From Chloroflexota bacterium (lineage in GTDB: Bacteria > Chloroflexota > Anaerolineae > Anaerolineales > UBA4823), in assembly GCA_029265355.1 (NCBI GenBank), contig JAJUJL010000016.1, positions 56,802 to 120,801 of the forward strand: 64,000 nucleotides of DNA, written 5' to 3'. The notes under the pieces are model-generated. The model saw nothing but the letters and a program-made list of their open reading frames with translations, made no database searches and had not been told where the DNA came from. A program made the translations under genes and the position numbers. Shown in pieces: positions 9,764-19,312 of this stretch; the first letter of the stretch is position 1; each line of letters starts with the position of its first letter.

Positions 9764-10849
9764 CTAGCTCTCTGCTGCACTCAATAGCTCAAATAGAGGC
9801 CAGTTTGGCAGCACATCCATTTCTAACGCATCGCGTTGCCCCTGCAAATAACGAAATGTACCAGCGGCAGCGATCATTGCGGCGTTGTCCGTACACAAGT
9901 AGATCGGCGGAATATGAACTTTTCCCTCCGCCTGGGACATAATTGCCTGCCGCAGGGCGCGATTCGCTGAGACGCCGCCAGCAACCAGTATCTCGCCAGC
10001 ATGGAAAGCTTTGGCTGCACGCAGCGTCTTCCCCACCAGAACATCAACGACAGCCGCCTGGAAACTGGCTGCCAGGTCTGCCACTGGTAAATTCAATCTC
10101 GAGGATTCCAACCTGCGCACCTCACGCAGGACTGCGGTTTTCAAACCGCTGAAAGAAAAATCCCAGCTATCCTCCAACCAGGCGCGAGGAAATGCAAATG
10201 CGCGCCCATCACCATCTTCTGCTGCCCTTTGAATCGAAGGCCCTCCGGGGTATGCCAGGCCTAGCAATCGCGCCACCTTGTCGAATGCCTCCCCCGCCGC
10301 ATCATCGAGTGTAGCGCCTAACCGGCGGTAGCTCAAGTGATTCTCCATGAGCACCAGCTCCGTATGTCCGCCTGAGACAATCAGAGCCACGAGTGGAAAT
10401 TGAGGTTCAACCGTCGGTTGCAACCCCACATCGTACAACCACGCAGAGTACAAATGACCTTCCAGGTGATTGACCCCGATCAAGGGCAGGCCCGAACTCA
10501 ACGCCAGACCCTTTGCCATATTGAGACCCACCACCAGAGAGCCGGGAAGTCCCGGGCCGCGTGTGACAGCAATGCCATCCAGATCTTCCAGCGTCACATG
10601 CGCCTGCTGCAGCGCTTGCTCGACGATGGTGAAAATGGTGCGCACATGCTGGCGCGAGGCCACCTCAGGGAAGACCCCGCCAAAGCGAGCATGCAGGTTA
10701 GCCTGCGATGCGACAACATTGGAAATGATCTTTCGACCATTCTCCACCACCGCGGCGGCTGTCTCATCGCAGGAAGTCTCTATGCCCAGGATGCGGACGA
10801 GTTGCCGGCCTGCATTGCCTGTTAACGCTCCCGTTCCTTTTATTTCCAT
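9764..10849 (-). CDS. tsaD: tRNA N6-adenosine threonylcarbamoyltransferase TsaD
   Basis: ILGIETSCDETAAAVV...GGVFPEVASRQHV...GLNMAKGLA...NHLEGHLYSAW. Confidence 0.95.
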   Translation of the reverse strand: MEIKGTGALTGNAGRQLVRILGIETSCDETAAAVVENGRKIISNVVASQANLHARFGGVFPEVASRQHVRTIFTIVEQALQQAHVTLEDLDGIAVTRGPGLPGSLVVGLNMAKGLALSSGLPLIGVNHLEGHLYSAWLYDVGLQPTVEPQFPLVALIVSGGHTELVLMENHLSYRRLGATLDDAAGEAFDKVARLLGLAYPGGPSIQRAAEDGDGRAFAFPRAWLEDSWDFSFSGLKTAVLREVRRLESSRLNLPVADLAASFQAAVVDVLVGKTLRAAKAFHAGEILVAGGVSANRALRQAIMSQAEGKVHIPPIYLCTDNAAMIAAAGTFRYLQGQRDALEMDVLPNWPLFELLSAAES

Positions 10850-10902
10850 CTTTTTTTTCTACATCCAAATCCTATACGATGGGCTGCACCACAAAATGCT
10901 GC

Positions 10903-12141
10903 CTATCCCTGGCGGACAGGTAAGACCAGGTCCATCGGGAAATCTGCCAACACTTCCATCTTACCATCCGGGCGCGCCCAGACGGAGTTCTCCAGGCGAA
11001 CGCCCAGGCCGCGCGACGGGTAATATAAGCCGGGTTCCACGGTAAACACAACTCCAGCATCCAGGCGATCGCTTTCGCTGGCGTTACGTCCAAACCACGG
11101 GCGTTCGTGAATGTTCAAGCCGATGCCATGTCCCAGGCTGTGCACATAACCTTCTTGCAGTTTCGGATCATGCAGTATCGTTGCATGCCCACGCGCTGCG
11201 AACAGCTCGCAGACCCGTTCCTGGTAAGCCCGGCACTGCGCCCCAATCTCGAGCTCATCCATGATTTGTTGATACACCGCCAAAACATCCTCGTAAAGCG
11301 CCTGTGCTACATCGCTGGCATACCCCAGGCACCAGGTGCGCGTAAAATCGTAGAAATATCCTCCGCCAGCTTCGCAGGGGAAAATATCGAACACAATCGT
11401 CTCTCCCAGCCGCAGCGGATCGGATGATGTACCGGTGCTGTGGGGAACGCCTGCATCCCCTCCGATAGCAAATATGGTCTCTTCCGGATTTTCTGCTCCC
11501 GCTTCTGCCAGCCAGAGGTTTATCAACTTTTTTACTTCGCCAATGCGAATCGGGCTGCCATCCTGGTGCACCAACATACCTGCATGAACGCGCTGTGAGC
11601 TCAAGAAATCGGCGGTTTTTCCAACCACCTGAGTGGTAATTTTCCCCATAGCGCGTATGCGCTCCACCTCAATCTCATCCTTGGTTGTCATCGCGCTGAA
11701 AATGGGTGAATCATCAATCTCGCCGACAATGGTCAATTCTGGCATCAATTTCTGGAGCATGGTAAACCATGTGTAGGAACGGCTGGCATCGATCCGCCCG
11801 TAAATTGCCATGCGACCGGCGTGGACGCCCATATCGCTCAACATGCGCTGGTAGCGCAGTACCTGCGCCTTGTTGGGATTTCCATTGGCCAGTTTGCTCA
11901 GCTCATCCGATTGGTATTCAGCCAGGTTTCGAGTGCACAAGCCAGTGCGCGCTGCCTCATCTCGTTCCATGGGATTGTAGAATAACACGGGCGGCTGGCC
12001 GCGCACCTTGATCAGCTCGGCATGTGTCAAATGCGCCCCACCAGTCAGGTAATACATCGGTGGGTTGTGAAATGCCGGCCCGGTTACCCATAGCACATCC
12101 ACATCTCGAGCTTCCATCAGCATATCCAAATCCGACTTCAT
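10903..12141 (-). CDS. M24 family aminopeptidase (Xaa-Pro peptidase-like)
   Basis: VFDIFPCEAGGGYFYDFTRTW, HSLGHGIGLNIHERP, FTVEPGLYYP metal-ligand motifs; ATG 12141 overlaps the selA stop. Confidence 0.85.
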   Translation of the reverse strand: MKSDLDMLMEARDVDVLWVTGPAFHNPPMYYLTGGAHLTHAELIKVRGQPPVLFYNPMERDEAARTGLCTRNLAEYQSDELSKLANGNPNKAQVLRYQRMLSDMGVHAGRMAIYGRIDASRSYTWFTMLQKLMPELTIVGEIDDSPIFSAMTTKDEIEVERIRAMGKITTQVVGKTADFLSSQRVHAGMLVHQDGSPIRIGEVKKLINLWLAEAGAENPEETIFAIGGDAGVPHSTGTSSDPLRLGETIVFDIFPCEAGGGYFYDFTRTWCLGYASDVAQALYEDVLAVYQQIMDELEIGAQCRAYQERVCELFAARGHATILHDPKLQEGYVHSLGHGIGLNIHERPWFGRNASESDRLDAGVVFTVEPGLYYPSRGLGVRLENSVWARPDGKMEVLADFPMDLVLPVRQG

Positions 12142-13514
12142 AACCCTCTCCCAATTGCCCAACTCGATTTCAACACTCGCTGGAGGCTATCCAAAAGCAG
12201 CTCATCCTGTTCTGGAAGCACCGTGCGTGGATCGAGCAGGACGCTGTTATCCTGCGCACGAGCCACAATCGCAGGCTTCTCGCGGCGCAACCGCTCTAAT
12301 ATCTTGTTGGGATTGCGCACATCCAACGCCAGTACCCAGGTGGGTAACGTCTCCCCCGGCAGGCTACCACCGCCAATGGTTGACTCGCTGCTGGTCACCC
12401 GGCCTTCTCCCAACCTCGCCAACCAGGTTTCGGCGCGTCGGCGCACATCCCCGGCAGGCATAGACAGCATGCGCCACACGGGGATTTCCTGTTCAGCCTC
12501 ATCTTTAAGGTAGTGAAGCAGCGTAGCCGTCAGCGCGGACAGGCACAATTTGTCCGCTCGGATTGCCCGCGCCAGGGGATGTTTGCGCAAGCGCTGCACC
12601 AGATCCGCTCGCCCGATCACGATCCCAGCCTGCGGCCCGCCCAACAGCTTATCGCCGGAGAAGCACACCAGGTCAACACCCGCAGCCAAAGACTCCTGCA
12701 CCATCGGCTCATGCGCCAGGCCAAAACGGGAAGTATCCAAAAATGTGCCCGAACCCAGGTCATCTACCACAGGTATACCGGCTCGGTGCGCCACAGCCAC
12801 GATCTCAGAAAGCTCGGGCTCGCTGGTGAATCCCACCAGTTGAAAGTTCGAGCGATGGGCGCGCATAAACAAAGCCGGTTTCTCCTGCAGCGCTTCTTCA
12901 TAATCGCGCACATGCACTCGATTGGTCGTGCCCACTTCCAAAAGCCTTGCCCCAGATTGCTTCATCACATCCGGTACGCGGAATCCCCCGCCAATCTCGA
13001 CCAACTGCGATCGGGCGATCACCACCGATCTGCGACGCGCCAGAGCGCTCAGCACCAGCATCACTGCCGCAGCATTGTTGTTGACCACCAGCGCAGCCTG
13101 TGCGCCGGTGAGGCGTTGCAGCAGCGCTTCGGCATGCACCAGGCGCGAGCCGCGCTTTCCCTTTTCGAGATCATACTCCAGGTTAGAATAGCCCAGGGCA
13201 ATTTCTGCGACAGCTCGCAGCGCTGCCTGGCTGAGCGGGGCGCGGCCCAGGTTGGTGTGCAAAATCACCCCCGTAGCATTGATCACAGGCAGCAAGGTCG
13301 GCGCTGTCCATGTGGTGAGAAGCTCTTGCGCCAACCGCAGGAGTTCTGCCTCATCTGGTACCAATTGCCCTTCCCGATAGGTACTCCTGATCTGATCGAG
13401 GGTTTGGCGCATAGCCCGCAAGGTAAGCGGCCTGCCAAAACAGGCGGTCATCTCGACCGCCTGCGCGCTTTGCAGCATACGTTCTACTGAAGGCAGATCC
13501 CTCAACCCAGGCAT
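12138..13514 (-). CDS. selA: L-seryl-tRNA(Sec) selenium transferase
   Basis: NATGVILHTNLGRAPLS, VNNNAAAVMLVL, CFSGDKLLGGPQAGIVIG, GTTNRVHVRDYEEAL. Confidence 0.92.
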   Translation of the reverse strand: MPGLRDLPSVERMLQSAQAVEMTACFGRPLTLRAMRQTLDQIRSTYREGQLVPDEAELLRLAQELLTTWTAPTLLPVINATGVILHTNLGRAPLSQAALRAVAEIALGYSNLEYDLEKGKRGSRLVHAEALLQRLTGAQAALVVNNNAAAVMLVLSALARRRSVVIARSQLVEIGGGFRVPDVMKQSGARLLEVGTTNRVHVRDYEEALQEKPALFMRAHRSNFQLVGFTSEPELSEIVAVAHRAGIPVVDDLGSGTFLDTSRFGLAHEPMVQESLAAGVDLVCFSGDKLLGGPQAGIVIGRADLVQRLRKHPLARAIRADKLCLSALTATLLHYLKDEAEQEIPVWRMLSMPAGDVRRRAETWLARLGEGRVTSSESTIGGGSLPGETLPTWVLALDVRNPNKILERLRREKPAIVARAQDNSVLLDPRTVLPEQDELLLDSLQRVLKSSWAIGRGL

Positions 13515-13546
13515 GCCTGCTTATTCTTTCTGAACCCAAAAGTTTC

Positions 13547-13960
13547 TCAAGGTTTCCACTGGCTTTTCTCGCGCAGGCGCAGTAACCATTCAACCAAAAC
13601 AAATCCAACTGCCAGCAAGAACGCCAGCAGGGGGCTGAGCACACGCCCGATCTGCAGCCACGCCAGCGTTGGCCCATAAATACCAATCCACAGGGATTGG
13701 CGCAGGATGATGACGGGTGTAGGCGGAGGTGTGCTGGGAAAGCGCCGATTCAAAAAAGCCACAACCGGCAGAAAAGAACCGGTCAACGCTAACACGCCTA
13801 AAAAGAAGAACAGCCAGCGCGGCCCCAGGGTGGGCAGAGTGAACAGGAAAAGATAACCCAACCCCGCCCAGCCCACCAGAGCCAGGATCATCGCCGCGGG
13901 AATAAACCTGGACACTTCCGGAGAGGCGTGAGATTCCATGTTCATCACTCCTTCTTCCAC
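13547..13960 (-). CDS. hypothetical membrane protein (several TM helices)
   Basis: ORF of 137 aa with hydrophobic segments; lies between the selA and dynamin-like genes on the same strand. Confidence 0.55.
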   Translation of the reverse strand: MEEGVMNMESHASPEVSRFIPAAMILALVGWAGLGYLFLFTLPTLGPRWLFFFLGVLALTGSFLPVVAFLNRRFPSTPPPTPVIILRQSLWIGIYGPTLAWLQIGRVLSPLLAFLLAVGFVLVEWLLRLREKSQWKP

Positions 13961-13973
13961 TGCTGTTACCTGT

Positions 13974-15701
13974 TCACCAATCCTCGATGATGGATTTTAA
14001 TCCAGCTAACTGGTTGCGCGTGCTTTCCAGTTTGCTCTGCATTTCGACCAGTTTGCTCCGCTCGGCGCGCACAAAGCGAGTATAGGGCGAGATTGCCTCC
14101 GAGATGCGCTGCAAGCTTCGTTCCATCTCGCGTTCGAACTGGGCGCGCAGCGAGCGCACCAGAGATTCGCGCAATTCAGCCACCTTTGCTCTGAGTTCGT
14201 TTTTCGCCTGCCGGCGGCGGGCAGGGATGACGAATAATCCTAAAGTCGCCATCAAACCTGCCAACAAAATGCCGGTCACATCGGCAGCCACGGTGGTAGC
14301 CAGCACTGCGATAAGCGTACCCAAGCCCACTGCGCCAACCTCAACGGCCGCCAGCGTGGCAACCGCGGCCTGGGCGCCATCCGCGATCGCTTGCGCCTCC
14401 CGGGAGCGATCGTAACTGTCCACGACGCGCCCAGCCTCGCGCCCCACGGCTTCGATGAGCCGTTCCCGGTCATGGTGGAAACTGCCCACGCCGATATCCC
14501 CCACAATACGCTCCTTGTGGCGCAGCCGCCGCGCCGAAAGATGTTCCATCACCGCCTGCCATTGGCGAAAATCCGAATCCACCAGCCAGTCGATCAACTC
14601 TGCCACTTTGGTCTCGATGCGCTGTGGCACATCCGCGACCACCTGCTGTTCGAACTGCTCCTGGATGCGCGTCCGGTTCATCAGGTCGAATACCCGCGCT
14701 ATGCGCATCACGTCATCGAAGAATACCTGCCCACGCTGTTCCATCTCGAACAGCACATTCTCTACATCCGCCATGCGGTAATTGAAGTCGCGCTGCATAT
14801 CTTCTTTGTATAAACCAAGCTGCGCCTCGACGTCATCCAGCATGGTAAAGTCTTCCTTGAGCAGCTCCAGGCGCGACTCGATCACCTTAAGATACCGATC
14901 CACCAGGTGAAAACCCACCCCCAATGGATTGAGGAATTTCAGGCGTAACCGCCCGGCTTCATCAAGTGTGTTCTGAATATAATTCTCCAATGGCTCAAAA
15001 CGGCTCTCAGCCCATGCAGCCGCATCTCCCTGTTTGGCGCGCAGCGCCAGGCGAGCGCTGATTGGAAAAATCTCGGGTGTGACACCAAACAGCAGGCGGG
15101 AATTGTCCGCAATGAACTGGCGCACCTGCTCCAGCTCCGCCTCCTGCTCGAACAAGTCGATCTTATTCAAAACCACCACAACTTTCTTACCCCAATCGCG
15201 AATATGCTCCAAAAATGCACGCTCGCTTTCGGTGAATGGGCGGTCAGCGGAGGTGATGAATAAGACCAGGTCCGAGCGCGGCACAAACTGCGCGGTGATG
15301 GCCTCATGCTCTCTAATGATAGCATTGGTGCCTGGTGTATCAACAATGCTGATCTCGGCGAGCATATCCACAGGCGCAGTGATCACATGCAGGGCTTCGC
15401 TTTCTACCCGGCGCTCCTGTTCCTGCCCGTAACGCAGGATGTTGATCTGGGTTGTTGTGGGTGTCACCCCCTCCTTCAGCACCTTTTGACCCAACAGCGC
15501 GTTGATGAAGGCGCTTTTTCCGGCATTGAACTCGCCAACTACCACCAGCAGAAACAGGTCATCCAGTTGGTGGATCGACTGCGCCAGCGTCTCCTCATCT
15601 TCGGGAGCTGCCCCAAATTGCACCAACGCTATCCGCAGATCGTTGAGCATTTTCCGCTCTTGGTTGAGCAATTCTTCCTGAGATTGGTTTAATATCTTCA
15701 T
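13974..15701 (-). CDS. dynamin-family GTPase (bacterial dynamin-like protein)
   Basis: GEFNAGKSAFINALLG P-loop, TPTTTQINILRYG, DTPGTNAI, LNKIDLF; C-terminal hydrophobic hairpin followed by coiled-coil. Confidence 0.85.
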   Translation of the reverse strand: MKILNQSQEELLNQERKMLNDLRIALVQFGAAPEDEETLAQSIHQLDDLFLLVVVGEFNAGKSAFINALLGQKVLKEGVTPTTTQINILRYGQEQERRVESEALHVITAPVDMLAEISIVDTPGTNAIIREHEAITAQFVPRSDLVLFITSADRPFTESERAFLEHIRDWGKKVVVVLNKIDLFEQEAELEQVRQFIADNSRLLFGVTPEIFPISARLALRAKQGDAAAWAESRFEPLENYIQNTLDEAGRLRLKFLNPLGVGFHLVDRYLKVIESRLELLKEDFTMLDDVEAQLGLYKEDMQRDFNYRMADVENVLFEMEQRGQVFFDDVMRIARVFDLMNRTRIQEQFEQQVVADVPQRIETKVAELIDWLVDSDFRQWQAVMEHLSARRLRHKERIVGDIGVGSFHHDRERLIEAVGREAGRVVDSYDRSREAQAIADGAQAAVATLAAVEVGAVGLGTLIAVLATTVAADVTGILLAGLMATLGLFVIPARRRQAKNELRAKVAELRESLVRSLRAQFEREMERSLQRISEAISPYTRFVRAERSKLVEMQSKLESTRNQLAGLKSIIEDW

Positions 15702-15765
15702 TGTGGAGGATTCCTGACAGAATTATACCTTTTCCCTAGAATCAAATCCAGGTATACTGGCGAAC

Positions 15766-16878
15766 ATGACTGAACGCAACTTGTACGCCACCTGGGTAGA
15801 AATCGATTTGCAGGCCCTATCTTCGAACGTGCGCTGGATTGCTCAAACCACCCAAAAATCGGTCATGGCGATCGTGAAAGCCAACGCCTACGGACACGGC
15901 AGTGTGCAGGCAGCCAGGGCGGCTTTGAAAGGCGGCGCGACCTGGCTGGGCGTGGCGCGGCTCGAAGAAGCGCTGGACCTGCGGGCCGCGGATATCCAGG
16001 CGCCGCTGCTGATCATGGGTTACGTTCCAGTTGCACGCATGGCAGATGCAATCCGCCAACAAATCTCCCTCACCGTGTGGGAGAGCGCCCAGGTACAGGC
16101 TGCCGCCTCTCAAGCCTCGCTGACCGGCGACCATGCTCGTGTTCACCTGAAAGTGGATACCGGCATGAGCCGCCTGGGCGTGCAGATCGAACATGCAGCC
16201 ACCATGGCTCAAATCATCTCGTCCACCCCTGGCGTGATTTTGGAGGGCATCTTTACCCATTTTGCACGCGCCGACGAGCACGAGCAGCAACCCACCGATC
16301 AACAAGAGAAACAGTTCTTTGCACTTTTAGATAGCCTGCACAGCCAGAGCATTCAACCCGCCTGGATTCACGCCTACAACTCCGCAGCCAGCTTGTGGCG
16401 CAGCTCGAACCGCGTCAACCTGGTGCGCCCAGGCATCTCGATTTATGGATTGCACCCTTCCAATGAATGCTTACTCCCGCCAGCGTTCCGCCCCGTGCTC
16501 TCCTGGAAGGCTGTTCTCAGCCAGGTAAAAACATTACCGCCCGGGAGAGGGGTGAGCTATGGGCATGAATATATTACTCACGCCAACGAATTGATCGGTA
16601 CCATACCTGTCGGCTATGCAGATGGCTTACGCCGCAACAAGCCCAATGAAGTGTTGGTGGGTGGGAAACGGGTTCCCATCGTCGCTCGCGTTTGTATGGA
16701 CCAGGTGATGGTCCAGTTGGATGCCGTGCAGAATGCACATGCTGGGGACGAAGTGGTGATCATTGGCAGTCAAGGCGATCAGAGCATCACCGCTGAAGAA
16801 GTCGGAGCGCGCTGGGGTACGATCAACTATGATGTCGTTTGCGGAATCAGCGCCCGGGTCGTGCGGGTCTACCGCTAA
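15766..16878 (+). CDS. alr: alanine racemase
   Basis: WVEIDLQALSSNVRWI...VKANAYGHG (PLP lysine); KVDTGMSRLGV; PVGYADGLRR; RVCMDQVMVQL. Confidence 0.95.
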   Translation: MTERNLYATWVEIDLQALSSNVRWIAQTTQKSVMAIVKANAYGHGSVQAARAALKGGATWLGVARLEEALDLRAADIQAPLLIMGYVPVARMADAIRQQISLTVWESAQVQAAASQASLTGDHARVHLKVDTGMSRLGVQIEHAATMAQIISSTPGVILEGIFTHFARADEHEQQPTDQQEKQFFALLDSLHSQSIQPAWIHAYNSAASLWRSSNRVNLVRPGISIYGLHPSNECLLPPAFRPVLSWKAVLSQVKTLPPGRGVSYGHEYITHANELIGTIPVGYADGLRRNKPNEVLVGGKRVPIVARVCMDQVMVQLDAVQNAHAGDEVVIIGSQGDQSITAEEVGARWGTINYDVVCGISARVVRVYR

Positions 16879-17783
16879 TTGCGCATATTCCCGACAGAAA
16901 GCAATGCCAGGCCCAAAAAGATAAACCCAATCCCGATAAAACCGGGCGTTGTCAGCCTCTCTCCCAACAAGAAGATACCCAATAAGCCTGCTGTGGCCGG
17001 TTCCGCCAGCGTCAGAGTTACGGCTGTCGCGGCTGGTACGGAGTTCAAACCGCGTGCGAACAGTGAATAGGCCACGACCACTGTCACCAATCCCAGGTGC
17101 AGCGCCACAAGCACACCCCCAGGTACACGCAACCACTGCAAATCAACCACGAAAAGCAGGGGCATCAGCAGCAAGGCGCCCAGGGCAAAGACGACCCCCA
17201 TGACTGCTTCCGGAGGGCGCGTCTCGAGCAATCCTTTGCTCGAGACAGTGAATAACGCATACGCACCGCCAGCAGCAACTGCCAGCAAGACCCCTGCTGC
17301 ATCCACAGCCGAGCTCGCAGCCTGGATATCGCCGGTGCCAGCCCCGATCAACAACGCACAGCCGACAATCGCCAACGCAGTGGCCGCGCCCCACACCTTT
17401 CCAGGCCGCTCGCCGCGCAGCAGATAGCCCAAGACACCTGCCAGGATTGGCGAGCTACCAATCCCAACAATGGTACCCACGGCAACACCAGCGCGGGCAA
17501 CACCGGCAAAAAAGAAAAGCTGGTAAGCGGCCATGCTCACGCCAGCCATCAATGTCACACCGATTGGCCAGCGCAGCGGATTGGTGATGGATCGGCGCAG
17601 CATGGCATACAAGATCAAGCCGATGGCACCGAGCACCAGCCGCACCGCGCCAATGGCGAAGGGTTGGGCGCTCTCAGGCGCTAACGCCTGGCTGGTGCCT
17701 GTGGTGCCCCACAAAACTGCGGCTGCCAGAACGAACCACGCGCCGCCCGGTTGGGCGGCGCGCGAGAGAGGATTTCGCTTCAT
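16875..17783 (-). CDS. EamA/DMT-family transporter
   Basis: Two EamA-like repeats, ~10 hydrophobic segments; convergent with alr. Confidence 0.85.
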   Translation of the reverse strand: MKRNPLSRAAQPGGAWFVLAAAVLWGTTGTSQALAPESAQPFAIGAVRLVLGAIGLILYAMLRRSITNPLRWPIGVTLMAGVSMAAYQLFFFAGVARAGVAVGTIVGIGSSPILAGVLGYLLRGERPGKVWGAATALAIVGCALLIGAGTGDIQAASSAVDAAGVLLAVAAGGAYALFTVSSKGLLETRPPEAVMGVVFALGALLLMPLLFVVDLQWLRVPGGVLVALHLGLVTVVVAYSLFARGLNSVPAATAVTLTLAEPATAGLLGIFLLGERLTTPGFIGIGFIFLGLALLSVGNMRN

Positions 17784-17789
17784 ACGTTA

Positions 17790-18503
17790 CTACCCACCCA
17801 GGTAAGCCTTTTTCACCTCTGGGTTCTGTGCAATTTCCTGAGAAGAGCCTGAAAGCACGATCTTTCCGGTCTCCAGCACGTAGGCGCGGTTGGCGTACTT
17901 CAAGGCCATCAGCGCATTCTGCTCAACCAGCAAGATCGTTGTACCATCTTGTTGGTTGAGATTGCGAATGACGCCAAAGATCAATTCCACCAACACCGGC
18001 GCCAGGCCCATCGAGGGTTCATCCATCAGCAAAATTTTGGGACGCAACATCAACCCGCGCCCGGTAGCCAGCATTTGTTGCTCTCCACCCGAGAGTGTGC
18101 CGCCTTTTTGGGAAATGCGCTCTTTCAACCGCGGGAAGAGCTCAAAAACCGCTTCCATGCGTCGCTCGACCTCTGCCGGGTTAGACAAAGTATAGGCGCC
18201 CATCTCCAGGTTTTCCCGGACTGTAAGCCGTGGAAAGATACCACGTCCCTCGGGAACATGGCCCACCCCAATGGAAACGATCTCATGCGGAGGCAGGTTG
18301 GTGATATCCTGCCCGTTCAGGAGTATTTTCCCCTCACGGGCATGCACCAGCCCAGATATCGTTCGCAGGGTTGTGCTCTTACCGGCGCCATTGCCCCCGA
18401 TCAACGTTACAACTTCTCCTTCCTCGACGCGCAGGGAGATTCCCTTCAAGGCATGGATATGACCGTAAAATGAATGCACATTCTGAAGCTCTAACAGACT
18501 CAT
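17790..18503 (-). CDS. livF: branched-chain amino acid ABC transporter ATP-binding protein LivF
   Basis: Walker A GGNGAGKST, LSGGEQQMLATGRGL signature, LivF-type length; ATGA overlap with livG. Confidence 0.9.
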   Translation of the reverse strand: MSLLELQNVHSFYGHIHALKGISLRVEEGEVVTLIGGNGAGKSTTLRTISGLVHAREGKILLNGQDITNLPPHEIVSIGVGHVPEGRGIFPRLTVRENLEMGAYTLSNPAEVERRMEAVFELFPRLKERISQKGGTLSGGEQQMLATGRGLMLRPKILLMDEPSMGLAPVLVELIFGVIRNLNQQDGTTILLVEQNALMALKYANRAYVLETGKIVLSGSSQEIAQNPEVKKAYLGG

Positions 18504-19312
18504 GATGCTTCCGAGCTCCCATCCAGGATTGTCGCAATTGCCTCCCGCCCCAGGTATGCCTCGATCACGCGTGGATTATTGCGGATCTCTTCTGGCGTGC
18601 CTTCAGCAATTTTCTGTCCATAATCCATCACGCTCACCCCCTCAGAAATGCCCATGACGACGCGCATATCGTGCTCGATGAGCAGGATGGTGATACCCAA
18701 TTCATCTCGCAGGCGGCGAAACAACCGCATTGCCTCTTGTGTCTCGTGCGGATTCATTCCTGCAGTGGGCTCATCTAACAACAGCAGCTTTGGATCGGAA
18801 GCCAATGCTCTGGCGATCTCGATTCGGCGCTGAACACCATAGGGCAGGTTTCGCGCCAGCTCATCCCCGACGCCACGCAAACCCACAAATTCCATCAGCG
18901 TCATGGCTTTTTGGTGGGCAAGCGCTTCTTCTTCCAAAAAAGCTTTGTTCCTGGAGATCGCCCCCCAGGCATTCTGTTTCAGTCGCGTAAACATACCGAC
19001 CAGGATATTTTCGATCACCGTCATGTTTCCAAACAGGCGGATGTTCTGAAACGTGCGCGAGATACCCAGGGCAGCAATCTGGTCAGACCGCTTCCCAACC
19101 AACATCGTGCCCTGAAAGCGAATCTCTCCTTCTTCGGGCCTGTAGATACCGGTTAGCGTATTGAAGAAAGTGGTCTTACCCGCGCCGTTGGGGCCGATAA
19201 TGCTCAGGATCTGGCCTTTTTTAATAGAAAAATCCATTTTGTTGACTGCAATCAACCCGCCAAAGCGCTTGGTCACGCCGGTGGCCTGCAGTAGAACTTG
19301 ATCATCCGGCAT
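18500..19312 (-). CDS. livG: branched-chain amino acid ABC transporter ATP-binding protein LivG
   Basis: GPNGAGKTTFFNTLTGIYRPEEG; LivG-type insert; LLLDEPTAGMNPHET; start at MPDDQVLL. Confidence 0.9.
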   Translation of the reverse strand: MPDDQVLLQATGVTKRFGGLIAVNKMDFSIKKGQILSIIGPNGAGKTTFFNTLTGIYRPEEGEIRFQGTMLVGKRSDQIAALGISRTFQNIRLFGNMTVIENILVGMFTRLKQNAWGAISRNKAFLEEEALAHQKAMTLMEFVGLRGVGDELARNLPYGVQRRIEIARALASDPKLLLLDEPTAGMNPHETQEAMRLFRRLRDELGITILLIEHDMRVVMGISEGVSVMDYGQKIAEGTPEEIRNNPRVIEAYLGREAIATILDGSSEAS

